Assembly (NCBI GenBank): GCA_963542015.1
Contig: CAUTUX010000007.1
Coordinates: forward strand, 12,782 to 76,781
DNA: 64,000 bases
Direction of reading: 5' to 3'
From: CAUTUX01 sp963542015
GTDB lineage: Bacteria > Bacillota > Clostridia > Christensenellales > CAG-917
Part shown: piece by piece, positions 17,456-26,471 of the stretch
Layout of the letters: every line of letters begins with the position of its first letter
Numbering within the stretch: position 1 is the stretch's first letter
Program-made: the position numbers and the translations under genes
The notes under the pieces: generated by a model
What the model was told of the DNA's origin: nothing
The model's database searches: none
Seen by the model: only the letters and a program-made list of their open reading frames with translations

Positions 17456-17468
17456 ATTTGTGCTACTC

Positions 17469-17999
17469 CTAAATTGTTAAAACGGTAATATGATTATTTG
17501 TATAAACACAAAGTTCACTTGCAATTTCTAATGACTTTCTTGCAATTTCTTCAGCACTGAGATTTGTTTCTGCATTAAGTGCTCTTGCTGCTGCCAATGC
17601 GTAGTTACCGCCACTACCAATCGCACATATTCCACTTTCAGGTTCAATAACCTCACCAGAACCAGCTATGAGATACATCGCAGTTTTATCTGCAACAATC
17701 ATCAATGCATCCAAAACTCTTGACTGATTTTTTCTCCACTGCTGTGCCAATTCAACCGCAGCTCTCATTAAGTTACCACTATATTTTTCTAACATTTCTT
17801 CGAATTTTTCAGAAAGTGCAAAGGCATCAGCTACTGACCCTGCAAAACCTAAAATTACCTTTTCATTAAATATTCTTTTTACCTTAACAGCATTACCTTT
17901 CATGATAACTCTTTCACCCATAGTTACCTGACCATCTCCAGCGATTGCTGTAATTCCATTCTTTTTAATTGCACAAATTGTTGTTCCCTTAAAATCCAT
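17469..17999 (-). CDS. hslV: ATP-dependent protease proteolytic subunit HslV (ClpQ)
   Basis: N-terminal-threonine peptidase that works with HslU. The 176 residues include MDFKGTTICAIKK, where removal of five residues would expose the catalytic threonine, and AGDGQVTMGE. GSGGNYALAAARAL is also conserved. It overlaps trmFO by 11 bp. The usual next gene, hslU, is not here; guaB follows after 13 bp, and no hslU lies elsewhere in the window. The partner ATPase must be encoded elsewhere or be lost. Confidence 0.95.
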   Translation of the reverse strand: MDFKGTTICAIKKNGITAIAGDGQVTMGERVIMKGNAVKVKRIFNEKVILGFAGSVADAFALSEKFEEMLEKYSGNLMRAAVELAQQWRKNQSRVLDALMIVADKTAMYLIAGSGEVIEPESGICAIGSGGNYALAAARALNAETNLSAEEIARKSLEIASELCVYTNNHITVLTI

Positions 18000-19287
18000 T
18001 GATAACCTCTTGTTTATATTTGTTTATATCTATACAAGCTCTATTATAGTATGCTTTATTCCTTTCTGTCTTGTTTTTTATCTCTATTTTGTTTAAAAGC
18101 CCAAAATTGGCATTCATCGGTTGAAAATGAACATTTTTAGAATGGATATATCTGATTAATGCCCCAGAAATGGTGTTTTCTCCAGGTATTTTGAATTCAA
18201 TTTTTCTTATATAGGCATCAACAGCAATTGCCGTATATAAGCCACTCATAATACTTTCAACATACCCTTCAACTCCAGTAACTTGACCTGCTAGAAAGAT
18301 GTTTTCATTATCTTTTAATGAAAAATTCATGTTTAAAAGTTCTGGACTGTCAATGAACATATTTTTATGCATTGATCCATATCTTAAGTACTCTGCATTT
18401 TTGAGTGCAGGTATGATTGAGAATACTCTCTTTTGTTCACTATATTTGAGATTTGTTTGAAAACCCACAAGATTAAAACAGTTGCCTTGTATATTCTCTT
18501 TTCTAGCTTGAACAACGGCATAGTATCTTTCACCATTTTGACCATATATCCCAACTGGCTTTAGTGGACCAAATCTCATTGAATCAACCCCAGTCTTTGC
18601 TATTAATTCAATAGGCATACACCCTTGAAATAGTTCCCGTTTTTCAAAGTCATGCAATTCAACTACATCAGCAGAAATTAAATTATTATAGAAATTGAGA
18701 TACTCTTCTTTGCTCATTGGAAGATTTAAATAGTCCGCATCTCCTTTCCCATATCGTGATGAAAAAAATGCACTATTCATATCAATACTATCTGCATCAA
18801 TTATCGGAGCAATTGCATCATAGAAATGAAATCTATTATTTGGAAAAAGTTCATTGCATAATTTTTCACTACTTAGTGGCCCAGTTGCTATAATCCAAAT
18901 TCCGTCGTCATCAATCTGTATGACTTCTTTTCTTATAAGTTTGAATTTATCAAAACTATTTAATTTCTCAAGAACTTTATTTGAAAATTTTTTTCTGTCA
19001 ACACATAGTGCACTTCCACCAGGAACTGCACACAACTTTGCAAGTTCAAGCAACCTACAACCAAGAACCTCTAACTCTTTTTTTAAAGTTCCTGATGCAG
19101 TGCCTTCGTCCATTGATTTTAGTGAGTTTGAACAAACTAGTTCAGCAATATCACCAGTCTTATGAGCTCCAGTTTGAAAGTCTGGACGCATTTCATAAAG
19201 GTTAACGGCATATCCTCTTTCTAACAGCTGAATCGCTGTTTCAGAACCACTTAATCCTCCACCAACAATGTTAATTGTTTTCATCAT
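17989..19287 (-). CDS. trmFO: Methylenetetrahydrofolate-tRNA-(uracil-5-)-methyltransferase TrmFO
   Basis: FAD-dependent enzyme that makes m5U54 in tRNA from methylene-THF. 432 residues. It starts with INIVGGGLSGSETAIQL, followed by ELVCSNSLKS, which holds a conserved catalytic-region cysteine, and ends in the GidA-like domain (LAGQVTGVEGYVES). Overlaps the topA end by 17 bp; either of the two first ATGs (19287, 19284) could be used. Sharing an operon with folD fits its folate need. Confidence 0.95.
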   Translation of the reverse strand: MMKTINIVGGGLSGSETAIQLLERGYAVNLYEMRPDFQTGAHKTGDIAELVCSNSLKSMDEGTASGTLKKELEVLGCRLLELAKLCAVPGGSALCVDRKKFSNKVLEKLNSFDKFKLIRKEVIQIDDDGIWIIATGPLSSEKLCNELFPNNRFHFYDAIAPIIDADSIDMNSAFFSSRYGKGDADYLNLPMSKEEYLNFYNNLISADVVELHDFEKRELFQGCMPIELIAKTGVDSMRFGPLKPVGIYGQNGERYYAVVQARKENIQGNCFNLVGFQTNLKYSEQKRVFSIIPALKNAEYLRYGSMHKNMFIDSPELLNMNFSLKDNENIFLAGQVTGVEGYVESIMSGLYTAIAVDAYIRKIEFKIPGENTISGALIRYIHSKNVHFQPMNANFGLLNKIEIKNKTERNKAYYNRACIDINKYKQEVINGF

Positions 19288-21418
19288 TAAGTTTGATTAC
19301 TTCAATATGACCACAACTCGTACATTTATTGCGAATCTCATTATCCTTTTTAAGCATTTCCATAACCGAACCACACTCTGGGCAAAGATGGTCAGCTGGA
19401 ATTTTCCATGTTATCAGATCACATGTTTTATTTGTCTGATTATTGTTTTCACATATAAAAAATGCTTTGCCTTTCTTGCTCATTCTTTTGTATATGTTTC
19501 CACCACATTTTGGACACTTACCAACAGTATCAAGTATAGGCTTAGTATTTTTACATTGAGGATAATTTTGACATGCAAGGAACTTTCCAAATCTTCCAGT
19601 TCTTATGAGCATATGGGCACCACATTTCTCACATATCACATCAGAAACTTCAACAGTTGAAATTCTTTCACCCATATTATTCAAGGCAGAATCAATTGTT
19701 TTAACCATGTTGTCATAATATTCTCTTATTACTTGAACCCAACCTTTTTCACCTTCCGCAATTTTATCAAGAAGCACTTCAAAGTGAGCTGTAAATTTTA
19801 AGTCCATCAAATCAACAAATGCCTTTTCGAGATATTTGGTTGTTGCTCTACCAAGAACTGTTGGGTATATTATTCTCTTTTCTCTAGTTATATACCCTCT
19901 TGAAATAAGAACAGAAATTATTGATGCATATGTGCTTGGTCTTCCAATTCCATTTTCTTCCATCGCCTTTACCAAGCTAGCATCAGTATATCTCTTTGGT
20001 GGTTTTGTGAATTTTTGTTCTGCTTCATATTTAATGTAGTTTAGTATTTCATTTACATTAAAATCAGGCGTTGTATTCAGCGTCTCATCTTCTTCATCAC
20101 TTTCATTTGTATTTGTATATATTGCTGTGTATCCTTTAAATTTGATTGTTTTGCCTTTTAAAACAAAACCAACTTTGTTGTATGGATTGTCATTTATATC
20201 TGAGTCATTATTTGCTGACCCCTTATCTGCATTGATATGAACTGTTAGGGTATCATATTCTGCATTACTCATCTGAGATGCCATATACCTTTCATAAATA
20301 AGCTTATACAAACGATATATTCTATTGTCGACCTTATTGTATATATCTTGAGGTCTGATCTCTAATGTGATAGGTCTTATGGCTTCATGAGCATCCTGTG
20401 CATTTGCAGATTTCTTATATTCATTGATTTCATGTGGAACAAATTCAGCACCAAAATTTTCTACGATATATTCTCTTGTCTTCTTCTGGAAATCTGGTGA
20501 TACACGAACTGAGTCCGTTCTCATGTATGTAATCAGAGCATGAAGTCCAAGTCCTTCAATATCAACACCTTCATAAAGTTTTTGAGCAGTACTCATAACA
20601 ATCTCAGAAGTCATACCCAATTTATTGTTGGCATCCTGTTGCATTGTTGAAGTTGTGAATGGTGGTGCTGGTTTGGCAATGAGAACTGACCTTTTAACAT
20701 CGTCTACTATATATGATGCTACATTAAGATCTTTTATTATTGCATCAGCAACTTCCTTTGATTCAACTTTTATCTTTTTACCGCTTATATCATTAAATAA
20801 AGCCTTAACTTGCTGTGAAGCGTTATTCTTTAAATAAACCGAAATTGTCCAGTATTCTTTAGGAACAAAGTTCTCAATTTCAATTTCTCTGTCTACTATC
20901 ATTTTAAGTGCTGGAGACTGAACACGACCAGCAGATTTCGCACTTTGAACAGCTCTTGAAACAACTGGTGAAATTTTATATCCAACTAATCTATCTAAAA
21001 CTCGTCTTGCTTGCTGTGCATCAACAAGATTCTTATCAATTTCTCTTGGTTCAAGTATTGCATTCTGTACAGCTTTCTTACTAATTTCATTAAATACAAT
21101 TCGTACTTTCTTGTCGCTATCAATATTAAGCTGATTCATTAAATGCATTGCTATGGCTTCCCCTTCTCTATCAGGGTCAGTTGCAAGGTATACTTCGTCA
21201 CATTTTGACATTGTATTTTTTATTGATGCTATAAGCTTCTTCTTATCTTCACTTACAATATATTGAGGTTTGAAATCTTGTTTGATATCTATTCCTAAAG
21301 TTCTTGTTGGAAGATCGCAAATATGCCCTTTCGATGCAACAACTGTAACCTCATTACCTAGATATTTCGCTATTGTTTTTGCTTTCGAAGGAGACTCAAC
21401 TATTATTAATTTTTTCAT
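19271..21418 (-). CDS. topA: DNA topoisomerase I (type IA)
   Basis: Relaxes negative supercoils. 715 residues. The toprim domain starts with LIIVESPSKAKTIAKYLG and contains DPDREGEAIA. The active tyrosine is in ITYMRTDSVRV. Three zinc-ribbon units lie at the C-terminus (CEKCGAHM, CPKCGGNI, CPECGSVM...CTSCGH). It is the first gene of the topA-trmFO-hslV-guaB-folD-VOC unit. Confidence 0.97.
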   Translation of the reverse strand: MKKLIIVESPSKAKTIAKYLGNEVTVVASKGHICDLPTRTLGIDIKQDFKPQYIVSEDKKKLIASIKNTMSKCDEVYLATDPDREGEAIAMHLMNQLNIDSDKKVRIVFNEISKKAVQNAILEPREIDKNLVDAQQARRVLDRLVGYKISPVVSRAVQSAKSAGRVQSPALKMIVDREIEIENFVPKEYWTISVYLKNNASQQVKALFNDISGKKIKVESKEVADAIIKDLNVASYIVDDVKRSVLIAKPAPPFTTSTMQQDANNKLGMTSEIVMSTAQKLYEGVDIEGLGLHALITYMRTDSVRVSPDFQKKTREYIVENFGAEFVPHEINEYKKSANAQDAHEAIRPITLEIRPQDIYNKVDNRIYRLYKLIYERYMASQMSNAEYDTLTVHINADKGSANNDSDINDNPYNKVGFVLKGKTIKFKGYTAIYTNTNESDEEDETLNTTPDFNVNEILNYIKYEAEQKFTKPPKRYTDASLVKAMEENGIGRPSTYASIISVLISRGYITREKRIIYPTVLGRATTKYLEKAFVDLMDLKFTAHFEVLLDKIAEGEKGWVQVIREYYDNMVKTIDSALNNMGERISTVEVSDVICEKCGAHMLIRTGRFGKFLACQNYPQCKNTKPILDTVGKCPKCGGNIYKRMSKKGKAFFICENNNQTNKTCDLITWKIPADHLCPECGSVMEMLKKDNEIRNKCTSCGHIEVIKLNDENN

Positions 21419-21431
21419 ATGGTATCCTTAA

Positions 21432-21451
21432 TTAATGCAAGCTTGCGTTAA
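21432..21451. promoter_or_regulatory. 20-bp near-perfect palindrome in the topA leader
   Basis: TTAATGCAAG followed by CTTGCGTTAA is an inverted repeat with a single mismatched pair and no loop. It sits between the topA -10 and the start codon, where an operator would block transcription. The binding protein is unknown. Confidence 0.45.
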
Positions 21452-21459
21452 TTTTTGTT

Positions 21460-21488
21460 AGTTTACTATACGATAAAATGAGTGTCAA
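21460..21488 (-). promoter_or_regulatory. Promoter of the topA operon
   Basis: TTGACA (21483-21488), a 17-bp spacer and TAAACT (21460-21465) on the minus strand, with the topA ATG about 42 bp after the -10. Confidence 0.7.
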
Positions 21489-21647
21489 GCGGATTTTTGA
21501 ACCTTGAATAACTAAAAATATCATTATTCTTAAAGTTATATAGTAAGGGTAACTATTGAGATAACAGGTATTCTAATCCATTAAAATTATTATGTCTGTA
21601 CTGTTTCCTCTATGATAGAAAATAAAATTAAAATTAAATCGTCAATA

Positions 21648-21677
21648 TTTGCATATTTAATTCAATTTTGATATTAT
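21648..21677 (+). promoter_or_regulatory. Probable promoter of tRNA-Cys/tRNA-Leu
   Basis: TTTGCA (21648-21653), an 18-bp spacer and TATTAT (21672-21677) lie 12 bp before tRNA-Cys. The match is fair, not strong. Nothing else is seen between here and the topA promoter. Confidence 0.4.
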
Positions 21678-21689
21678 TAATGCCGTTGT

Positions 21690-21763
21690 GGCACTATAGC
21701 CAAGTGGTAAGGCAAGGGTCTGCAAAATCCTCATCTCCAGTTCAAATCTGGATGGTGCCTCCA
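21690..21763 (+). tRNA. tRNA-Cys (GCA anticodon)
   Basis: 74-nt cloverleaf. Acceptor GGCACTA pairs with TGGTGCC, anticodon loop CTGCAAA, T loop TTCAAAT. CCA is encoded after discriminator T. Confidence 0.95.
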
Positions 21764-21771
21764 AACAACAT

Positions 21772-21858
21772 GCCGCTGTGATGGAATAGGTAGACGTAAG
21801 GGACTTAAAATCCCTCGGTGGCAACACCGTGCCAGTTCGAGTCTGGCCAGCGGCACCA
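21772..21858 (+). tRNA. tRNA-Leu (TAA anticodon)
   Basis: 87-nt class II tRNA with a long variable arm (CGGTGGCAACACCG). Acceptor GCCGCTG, anticodon loop CTTAAAA, T loop TTCGAGT, encoded CCA. It starts 8 bp after tRNA-Cys, so the two are cotranscribed. Confidence 0.95.
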
Positions 21859-21875
21859 CAAAATGTTGTTATTAA

Positions 21876-23918
21876 CTAAACTTCTTTTGATTCCTTAATA
21901 ATTTTATCATTTAGATTTTGCGGTACTTCTTCGTATCGTACAAAACGCATTTCAAAAGATCCTCTACCCTGCGTCATACTTCTTAAATCGGTTGCATATC
22001 TAAACATTTCAGCATGAGGAACTTCTATTATTATTTCTTGTTTACCGTTAAGTGACTGTGTTCCTAATATTCTTCCTCTACGCTTATTTATGTCTCCCAA
22101 GATTGTTCCTAAGAAATCATCAGGAACTGTTATCTTAGCTTCCATTATTGGTTCAAGGAAGCATGGAGATGCTTTAACACAAGCTTCTTGATATGCAAGC
22201 TTTGCAGCACTTATAAAGGCAACTTCTTTACTATCTACTGGATGTTCTTTCCCATCAAATAATGTAGCTTTTATATTGATCATTGGATACCCCGCAAGAA
22301 CACCCTTCTTTATTGCCTCTCTCAATCCTTTTTCTGTTGCTGCAACAAATGGTTTTGATACTGCTCCGCCCACAATTTTATCGACAAATTCAAATTCTCC
22401 ATCCGCCGCACCTGGTTCAAATTTAATTTGTACGACTCCATACTGTCCAGCACCACCAGATTGTTTTTTATGTTTACCTTCTGCAGATACTTCTTTACGT
22501 ATAGTTTCTCTATATGCAACTTTTGGCAATTCATACTGTATTGCAATATTGCTCTTCTTTTTTACTCTGTTACACATTATATCAAGTTGTGTTTCTCCAA
22601 GACCGCTAATTAAAACTTGCCCAGTGTCGTTATTCTTTTCAACTTTAAATGTTGGATCCTCTTCTTGCATTTTAATTAACATCTGTATGCCCTTCTCTTC
22701 ATCTTTAGTTGCAGATACCGCATATGAAATTACAGGTTTTGGGAATGTTATTGGTGGAATAAGGACAGGATGTTTTGGATCACACAAAGTATCATTAAGT
22801 TTTGTATGGGCAAGTTTTGCCAAAGCTCCAATGTCGCCAGCCATTAACTCATCAACAACTTCTTGTTTTTTCCCTTTTAAAATGTATAAAGTGCCAACTT
22901 TTTCTGTGGCATTATTTTTACTTGCGTTTATTACAGTGTCTCCACTTTTAATTTTTCCAGAAAGAACTTTAAATATGAGGAGATTGCCTACATAAGGATC
23001 CACCACAGATTTAAACACATGTCCAACAAATGGATTTGTTGCTACACATGGAATCTCAACACCTTCAACTGTCATAACAGGTGGGGTCTTCATACTTGCT
23101 GGTGGCAATATGTCCACTATTCTATCTAATAACCGATTAATTGAAATTAATTTAAGTGCACTACCAACAAAAATAGGCTTAAGTGTTTTTGCTATTATGC
23201 TCTTTCTCATTCCAAAATCTAATTCTTCATTTGTGAATGCTTCTCCAGCAAAATATTTTTCCATCATCTCTTCAGTTGTTTCAGCAACACATTCAGTTAT
23301 CTTTGTACGATATTTTTTAGACATTTCTTTAAGTTCATTTGGAACTTCAATTTCAGTCTTATCATCATTTGCATATCCTTTATCCGCTATGATGTTGTAA
23401 TATCCAATCATTTCTCCATTTTTTATGATTGGAAGTTCAACTGGAACTGTGTTTTTATATTTCGACATAATGTCATCAACTGTATTGAAATAATCTGCAT
23501 TTTCTTTATCTATACCATTCACGAAAACTACAACTGGTAAATTCCTTTTTTTACATAACGATAAAGACTTGTCAGTCCCTACACTCATCGAACCTGATGC
23601 GGATGTAACTACGATTGCACTACCAGCTACAGTGAGTGCAGAATATACTTCACCCTCAAAATCAAAGAAGCCTGGAGTATCGATTATATTGATTTTTGTT
23701 CCTTTGTGTATTGCATAACCAATCGATAGGTTAATTGAAATTTTACGTTTAATTTCTTCGTCATCATAATCAAGATGGGCATTACCATCATCAACCTTAC
23801 CAAACCTTTCAATGCTGCCAGCGGTATACATCATTGCTTCTGCAAGCGATGTTTTACCTTCTCCAGAATGTCCAATCAAAGCAATGTTTCTAATATTTTC
23901 AGTCTTAAAAATTTCCAT
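21876..23918 (-). CDS. Elongation factor G paralogue (EF-G2-like translational GTPase)
   Basis: About 680 residues with the full EF-G domain order: GTPase, beta barrel, domains III, IV (GGAGQYGVVQIKFEPG) and V (GTILGDINKRRGRILG). The P loop reads GHSGEGKTS in place of the GHIDAGKTT of the main EF-G, which marks the paralogous group. G3 is DTPGFFDF. The G4 motif reads VNGID, lacking the lysine of NKxD. No str-operon genes are near. It may act in ribosome recycling or stress instead of normal translocation; this is inference. A TTG at 23933 is open, but GAGGGG lies right there, 9 nt before the ATG at 23918, which I take as the start. Confidence 0.85.
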   Translation of the reverse strand: MEIFKTENIRNIALIGHSGEGKTSLAEAMMYTAGSIERFGKVDDGNAHLDYDDEEIKRKISINLSIGYAIHKGTKINIIDTPGFFDFEGEVYSALTVAGSAIVVTSASGSMSVGTDKSLSLCKKRNLPVVVFVNGIDKENADYFNTVDDIMSKYKNTVPVELPIIKNGEMIGYYNIIADKGYANDDKTEIEVPNELKEMSKKYRTKITECVAETTEEMMEKYFAGEAFTNEELDFGMRKSIIAKTLKPIFVGSALKLISINRLLDRIVDILPPASMKTPPVMTVEGVEIPCVATNPFVGHVFKSVVDPYVGNLLIFKVLSGKIKSGDTVINASKNNATEKVGTLYILKGKKQEVVDELMAGDIGALAKLAHTKLNDTLCDPKHPVLIPPITFPKPVISYAVSATKDEEKGIQMLIKMQEEDPTFKVEKNNDTGQVLISGLGETQLDIMCNRVKKKSNIAIQYELPKVAYRETIRKEVSAEGKHKKQSGGAGQYGVVQIKFEPGAADGEFEFVDKIVGGAVSKPFVAATEKGLREAIKKGVLAGYPMINIKATLFDGKEHPVDSKEVAFISAAKLAYQEACVKASPCFLEPIMEAKITVPDDFLGTILGDINKRRGRILGTQSLNGKQEIIIEVPHAEMFRYATDLRSMTQGRGSFEMRFVRYEEVPQNLNDKIIKESKEV

Positions 23919-24095
23919 TTTATTTCCCCTCAAACAAATATAAATAATTATAAAATAACGACATTACCCATTCAATATTGCTATTTTTCTCAATTTGCTG
24001 TATCATTTATTTACTCAATTTTGCGAATTAATAATTCAAAAAAAGATAAATTCAACAAAACAAATGAAAATTTAATTATTATTCAAGAGGTATTT

Positions 24096-25637
24096 ATGTC
24101 AAATGATGCTAATGTTGCAACCGCTTTATCTAATATAGCTGCTTTATTGTCATACGCTGAAAAAAAATTATACATGCCATTCGCAGATAAGGTTTACATA
24201 CAAAATCAAATTTTTGATTTACTAAAAATTGAAGGTATGTTGCCATCTGAATTTGAAGAAAAGGATGTTTATCAAATAACCACTGAACTATTTGCGTTTG
24301 CTGTTTCAAAAGGAATTTATGAATTGGCAGATCAAGGATTATTTTTATCTAAAATTTGCGGAATGATTACTCCTATGCCCTCAAAGATTATAGAGATATT
24401 TGATGATATTGCTGCAACATCTAATTCCGAAAAAGCATGCAAATTTCTATATGAACTATCGCAGAACAATACATATTTAAATATGCCTAAAATTAATAGG
24501 AATATTGTGTGGGAGTATAAAAATGATGTTGGAAATATACTTATTTCCATAAATCTTGCTAAACCAGAAAAGACCCCAGCTGAAGTAGCTAGAGCAAAAT
24601 TAATCACATCGTCATACCCACTCTGTCCTCTTTGCTATGAAAATCTTGGTTTCGCAGGAAATAGTGCAAAACCTGGAAGACAAAATTTGAGATCTATTCC
24701 AATTTTTCTAAATGACGAAGAATGGCTCTTCCAATATTCGCCATATGTATATTTCACTGAACATTTAATAGCATTTTCAAAAGAACATCGTCCTATGAAT
24801 ATAGACAAAACTACATTTCTTAGGTTACTAGATTTCGTTAAACTATTTCCACATTATTTCATTGGATCAAATGCAGCGTTGCCTATTGTTGGAGGCTCTA
24901 TATTGGCACACGAACATTATCAAGGAGGTGCCAAAGTTTTACCTATTTTTAAGCAAAAAGGGAAAAACTTCTTTACATCTTCAAAGTATCCAAATGTTAA
25001 CATCTCTATTGTTAATTGGCACAATTCGGTTATACGCTTATCAAGCAAAGATACTGCACAACTTCTTTCAGCTGTTGAAGATTTCTATACTGCTTGGAAT
25101 GATTATAAGAATGAAGAACTTGAAATAATCCCATTTACAATGAATGATGACGAAAAGGTACCTCACAATGCGGTTAACCCTATATGCTTAAAAAATGATG
25201 ATGATGAATATGAGTTCTTATTAATCTTAAGAAATAACAGAACAAATGATAAGTATAAATTTGGAATATTCCATCCGCACGAATCCCTTCACAATATCAA
25301 ACAAGAGGCTATTGGACTTATAGAGGCTCAAGGATTATTTATATTGCCTGGAAGACTTAACTTTGAGCTTAATGAAATAAAAGATCTACTCACTTCGTCT
25401 AAAAAACTAGATTTCAAAAAATTGGCTGATGAAAAGGATCCACTACATAAGCATTTGTCTGTAATAGCTCAACTCGCTCAAAATCACGGCACACAATTAA
25501 GTACTGAAGAAGCTGGTGAAATTATTACCAACTATGTGAACGAAGCATGTAAAAAGATTCTTGAAACAACTGCTGTGTTTAAGAAAGATGAAAAATCACA
25601 AAGTGAATTTGTTAAGTTTATAGAAAGTGTAATCTAA
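24096..25637 (+). CDS. galT: UDP-glucose--hexose-1-phosphate uridylyltransferase, class II GalT
   Basis: Leloir pathway enzyme that exchanges UMP between UDP-glucose and galactose-1-phosphate. The 513 residues are typical of the Gram-positive class II form. Key regions: YPLCPLCYENLGFAG, the active-site region GSILAHEHYQGG, and HNAVNPICL. The open frame extends back to 23775 without a ribosome site; AAGAGG at 24085-24090 precedes the ATG at 24096, chosen as start. No galK or galE is adjacent. Divergent from the EF-G paralogue, the two share the 177-bp gap between their starts. Confidence 0.92.
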   Translation: MSNDANVATALSNIAALLSYAEKKLYMPFADKVYIQNQIFDLLKIEGMLPSEFEEKDVYQITTELFAFAVSKGIYELADQGLFLSKICGMITPMPSKIIEIFDDIAATSNSEKACKFLYELSQNNTYLNMPKINRNIVWEYKNDVGNILISINLAKPEKTPAEVARAKLITSSYPLCPLCYENLGFAGNSAKPGRQNLRSIPIFLNDEEWLFQYSPYVYFTEHLIAFSKEHRPMNIDKTTFLRLLDFVKLFPHYFIGSNAALPIVGGSILAHEHYQGGAKVLPIFKQKGKNFFTSSKYPNVNISIVNWHNSVIRLSSKDTAQLLSAVEDFYTAWNDYKNEELEIIPFTMNDDEKVPHNAVNPICLKNDDDEYEFLLILRNNRTNDKYKFGIFHPHESLHNIKQEAIGLIEAQGLFILPGRLNFELNEIKDLLTSSKKLDFKKLADEKDPLHKHLSVIAQLAQNHGTQLSTEEAGEIITNYVNEACKKILETTAVFKKDEKSQSEFVKFIESVI

Positions 25638-25677
25638 AATAAAAATTTAATTTTAGACTACTAGGAACTAAAGTGAT

Positions 25678-25700
25678 AAAAAAATGAGTTTTTTAAACTC
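25678..25700 (-). terminator. Intrinsic terminator of the rimP-recR run
   Basis: On the minus strand GAGTTT and AAACTC form a 6-bp stem with a 3-base loop, followed by ATTTTTTT. It is AT-rich and so fairly weak. It lies about 180 bp after recR, beyond the possible gene remnant. Confidence 0.6.
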
Positions 25701-25723
25701 TATCGTTAATTATTTTAGTTTGA

Positions 25724-25865
25724 TCAGTAATAAATTTCTTTTGCTTTATCTACAATATTTCTCATCTCTATCGATCTCATCTTGGAAACTGAAATTAACA
25801 CCACATTTTGGGGTTATCGCCAGATAATCTGGTGTTATATTATGTAAAACAGTATATCTAATCCG
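25724..25865 (-). pseudogene. Possible remnant of a MetE/YxjG-like C-terminus
   Basis: The 246-bp gap between galT and recR holds no intact gene. On the minus strand a stop-bounded frame from 25865 reads a coding-like segment including ITPDYLAITPKCG. The frame then closes, and a second frame gives EMRNIVDKAKEIYY before a stop at 25724. The two pieces recall the end of cobalamin-independent methionine synthase-like proteins (LALSPQCGF, then a helix). The match is by memory only and could be chance. Confidence 0.25.
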
Positions 25866-25883
25866 CTAAATGTACTTTTGGTT

Positions 25884-26471
25884 TTACATCTCATATCTGT
25901 TAGCAAATGAGCGTGTTAATGTGCCTTGATCCGCATATTCAACTGAAGCTCCTTCGGGGAGTCCCCTTGCAATTCTTGTAACTTTGATACCGTATGGCTT
26001 AATTAAACTACTTAAATAGGATGCAGTTGCTTCCCCCGCCCTATCTGTATCTGTTGCGATTACAACTTCTTCAACATCTTTAAGTCGAGCAATAAGCTCC
26101 TTAATTCTAATATCATTAGGTCCTACATCAAGCATAGGGTTTAAAACACCATTAAGCACATGATATACACCTTTGAAATTTCTTAATTTTTCAATTGCTG
26201 TTATATCTTTGGGTTCAGTTACAACGCAAATAACTTTATGGTCTCTTGTTGAACATATTTCACAAACTTCATCTTCGCAATAATTTCCGCAAATCTTACA
26301 AAACTTTACTTTTTCACGGACATCTTTAATTGCATTAATTAAGTCATCAACATATTCGGATTTTGCCTTAAGAATATAATATGCATAACGTAAAGCTGTT
26401 TTTTCGCCAACAGATGGTAGCTTGCTCAAATTGGCAGCTAACTTCGCAATTGAATCAACATGTTCTGTCAT
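25884..26471 (-). CDS. recR: Recombination mediator protein RecR
   Basis: Works with RecO/RecF to load RecA at gaps. The 195 residues contain a helix-hairpin-helix near the start (LSKLPSVGEKTALRYAY), a C4 zinc finger (CKICGNYC...CEIC) and a toprim domain (VIATDTDRAGEATASYL). It follows ybaB directly; dnaX-ybaB-recR is a classic cluster. Confidence 0.97.
   Translation of the reverse strand: MTEHVDSIAKLAANLSKLPSVGEKTALRYAYYILKAKSEYVDDLINAIKDVREKVKFCKICGNYCEDEVCEICSTRDHKVICVVTEPKDITAIEKLRNFKGVYHVLNGVLNPMLDVGPNDIRIKELIARLKDVEEVVIATDTDRAGEATASYLSSLIKPYGIKVTRIARGLPEGASVEYADQGTLTRSFANRYEM

Noticed and set aside
14507..17468. Riboswitch upstream of folD or guaB
   Set aside because: Gaps are 8-13 bp inside the operon, with no space for an aptamer; no tetrahydrofolate or purine aptamer core was seen.
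23775..24095. Long N-terminal extension of GalT (open frame back to 23775)
   Set aside because: It overlaps the EF-G paralogue, has no family match and no ribosome site; AAGAGG before 24096 gives the normal GalT start.
25636..25660. CTAAAAT/ATTTTAG hairpin as galT terminator
   Set aside because: All-AT stem without a following T run; too weak to call.
25815..25840. CCAGAT/ATCTGG inverted repeat as terminator of recR
   Set aside because: No T run follows it on either strand; the better terminator is at 25678-25700.
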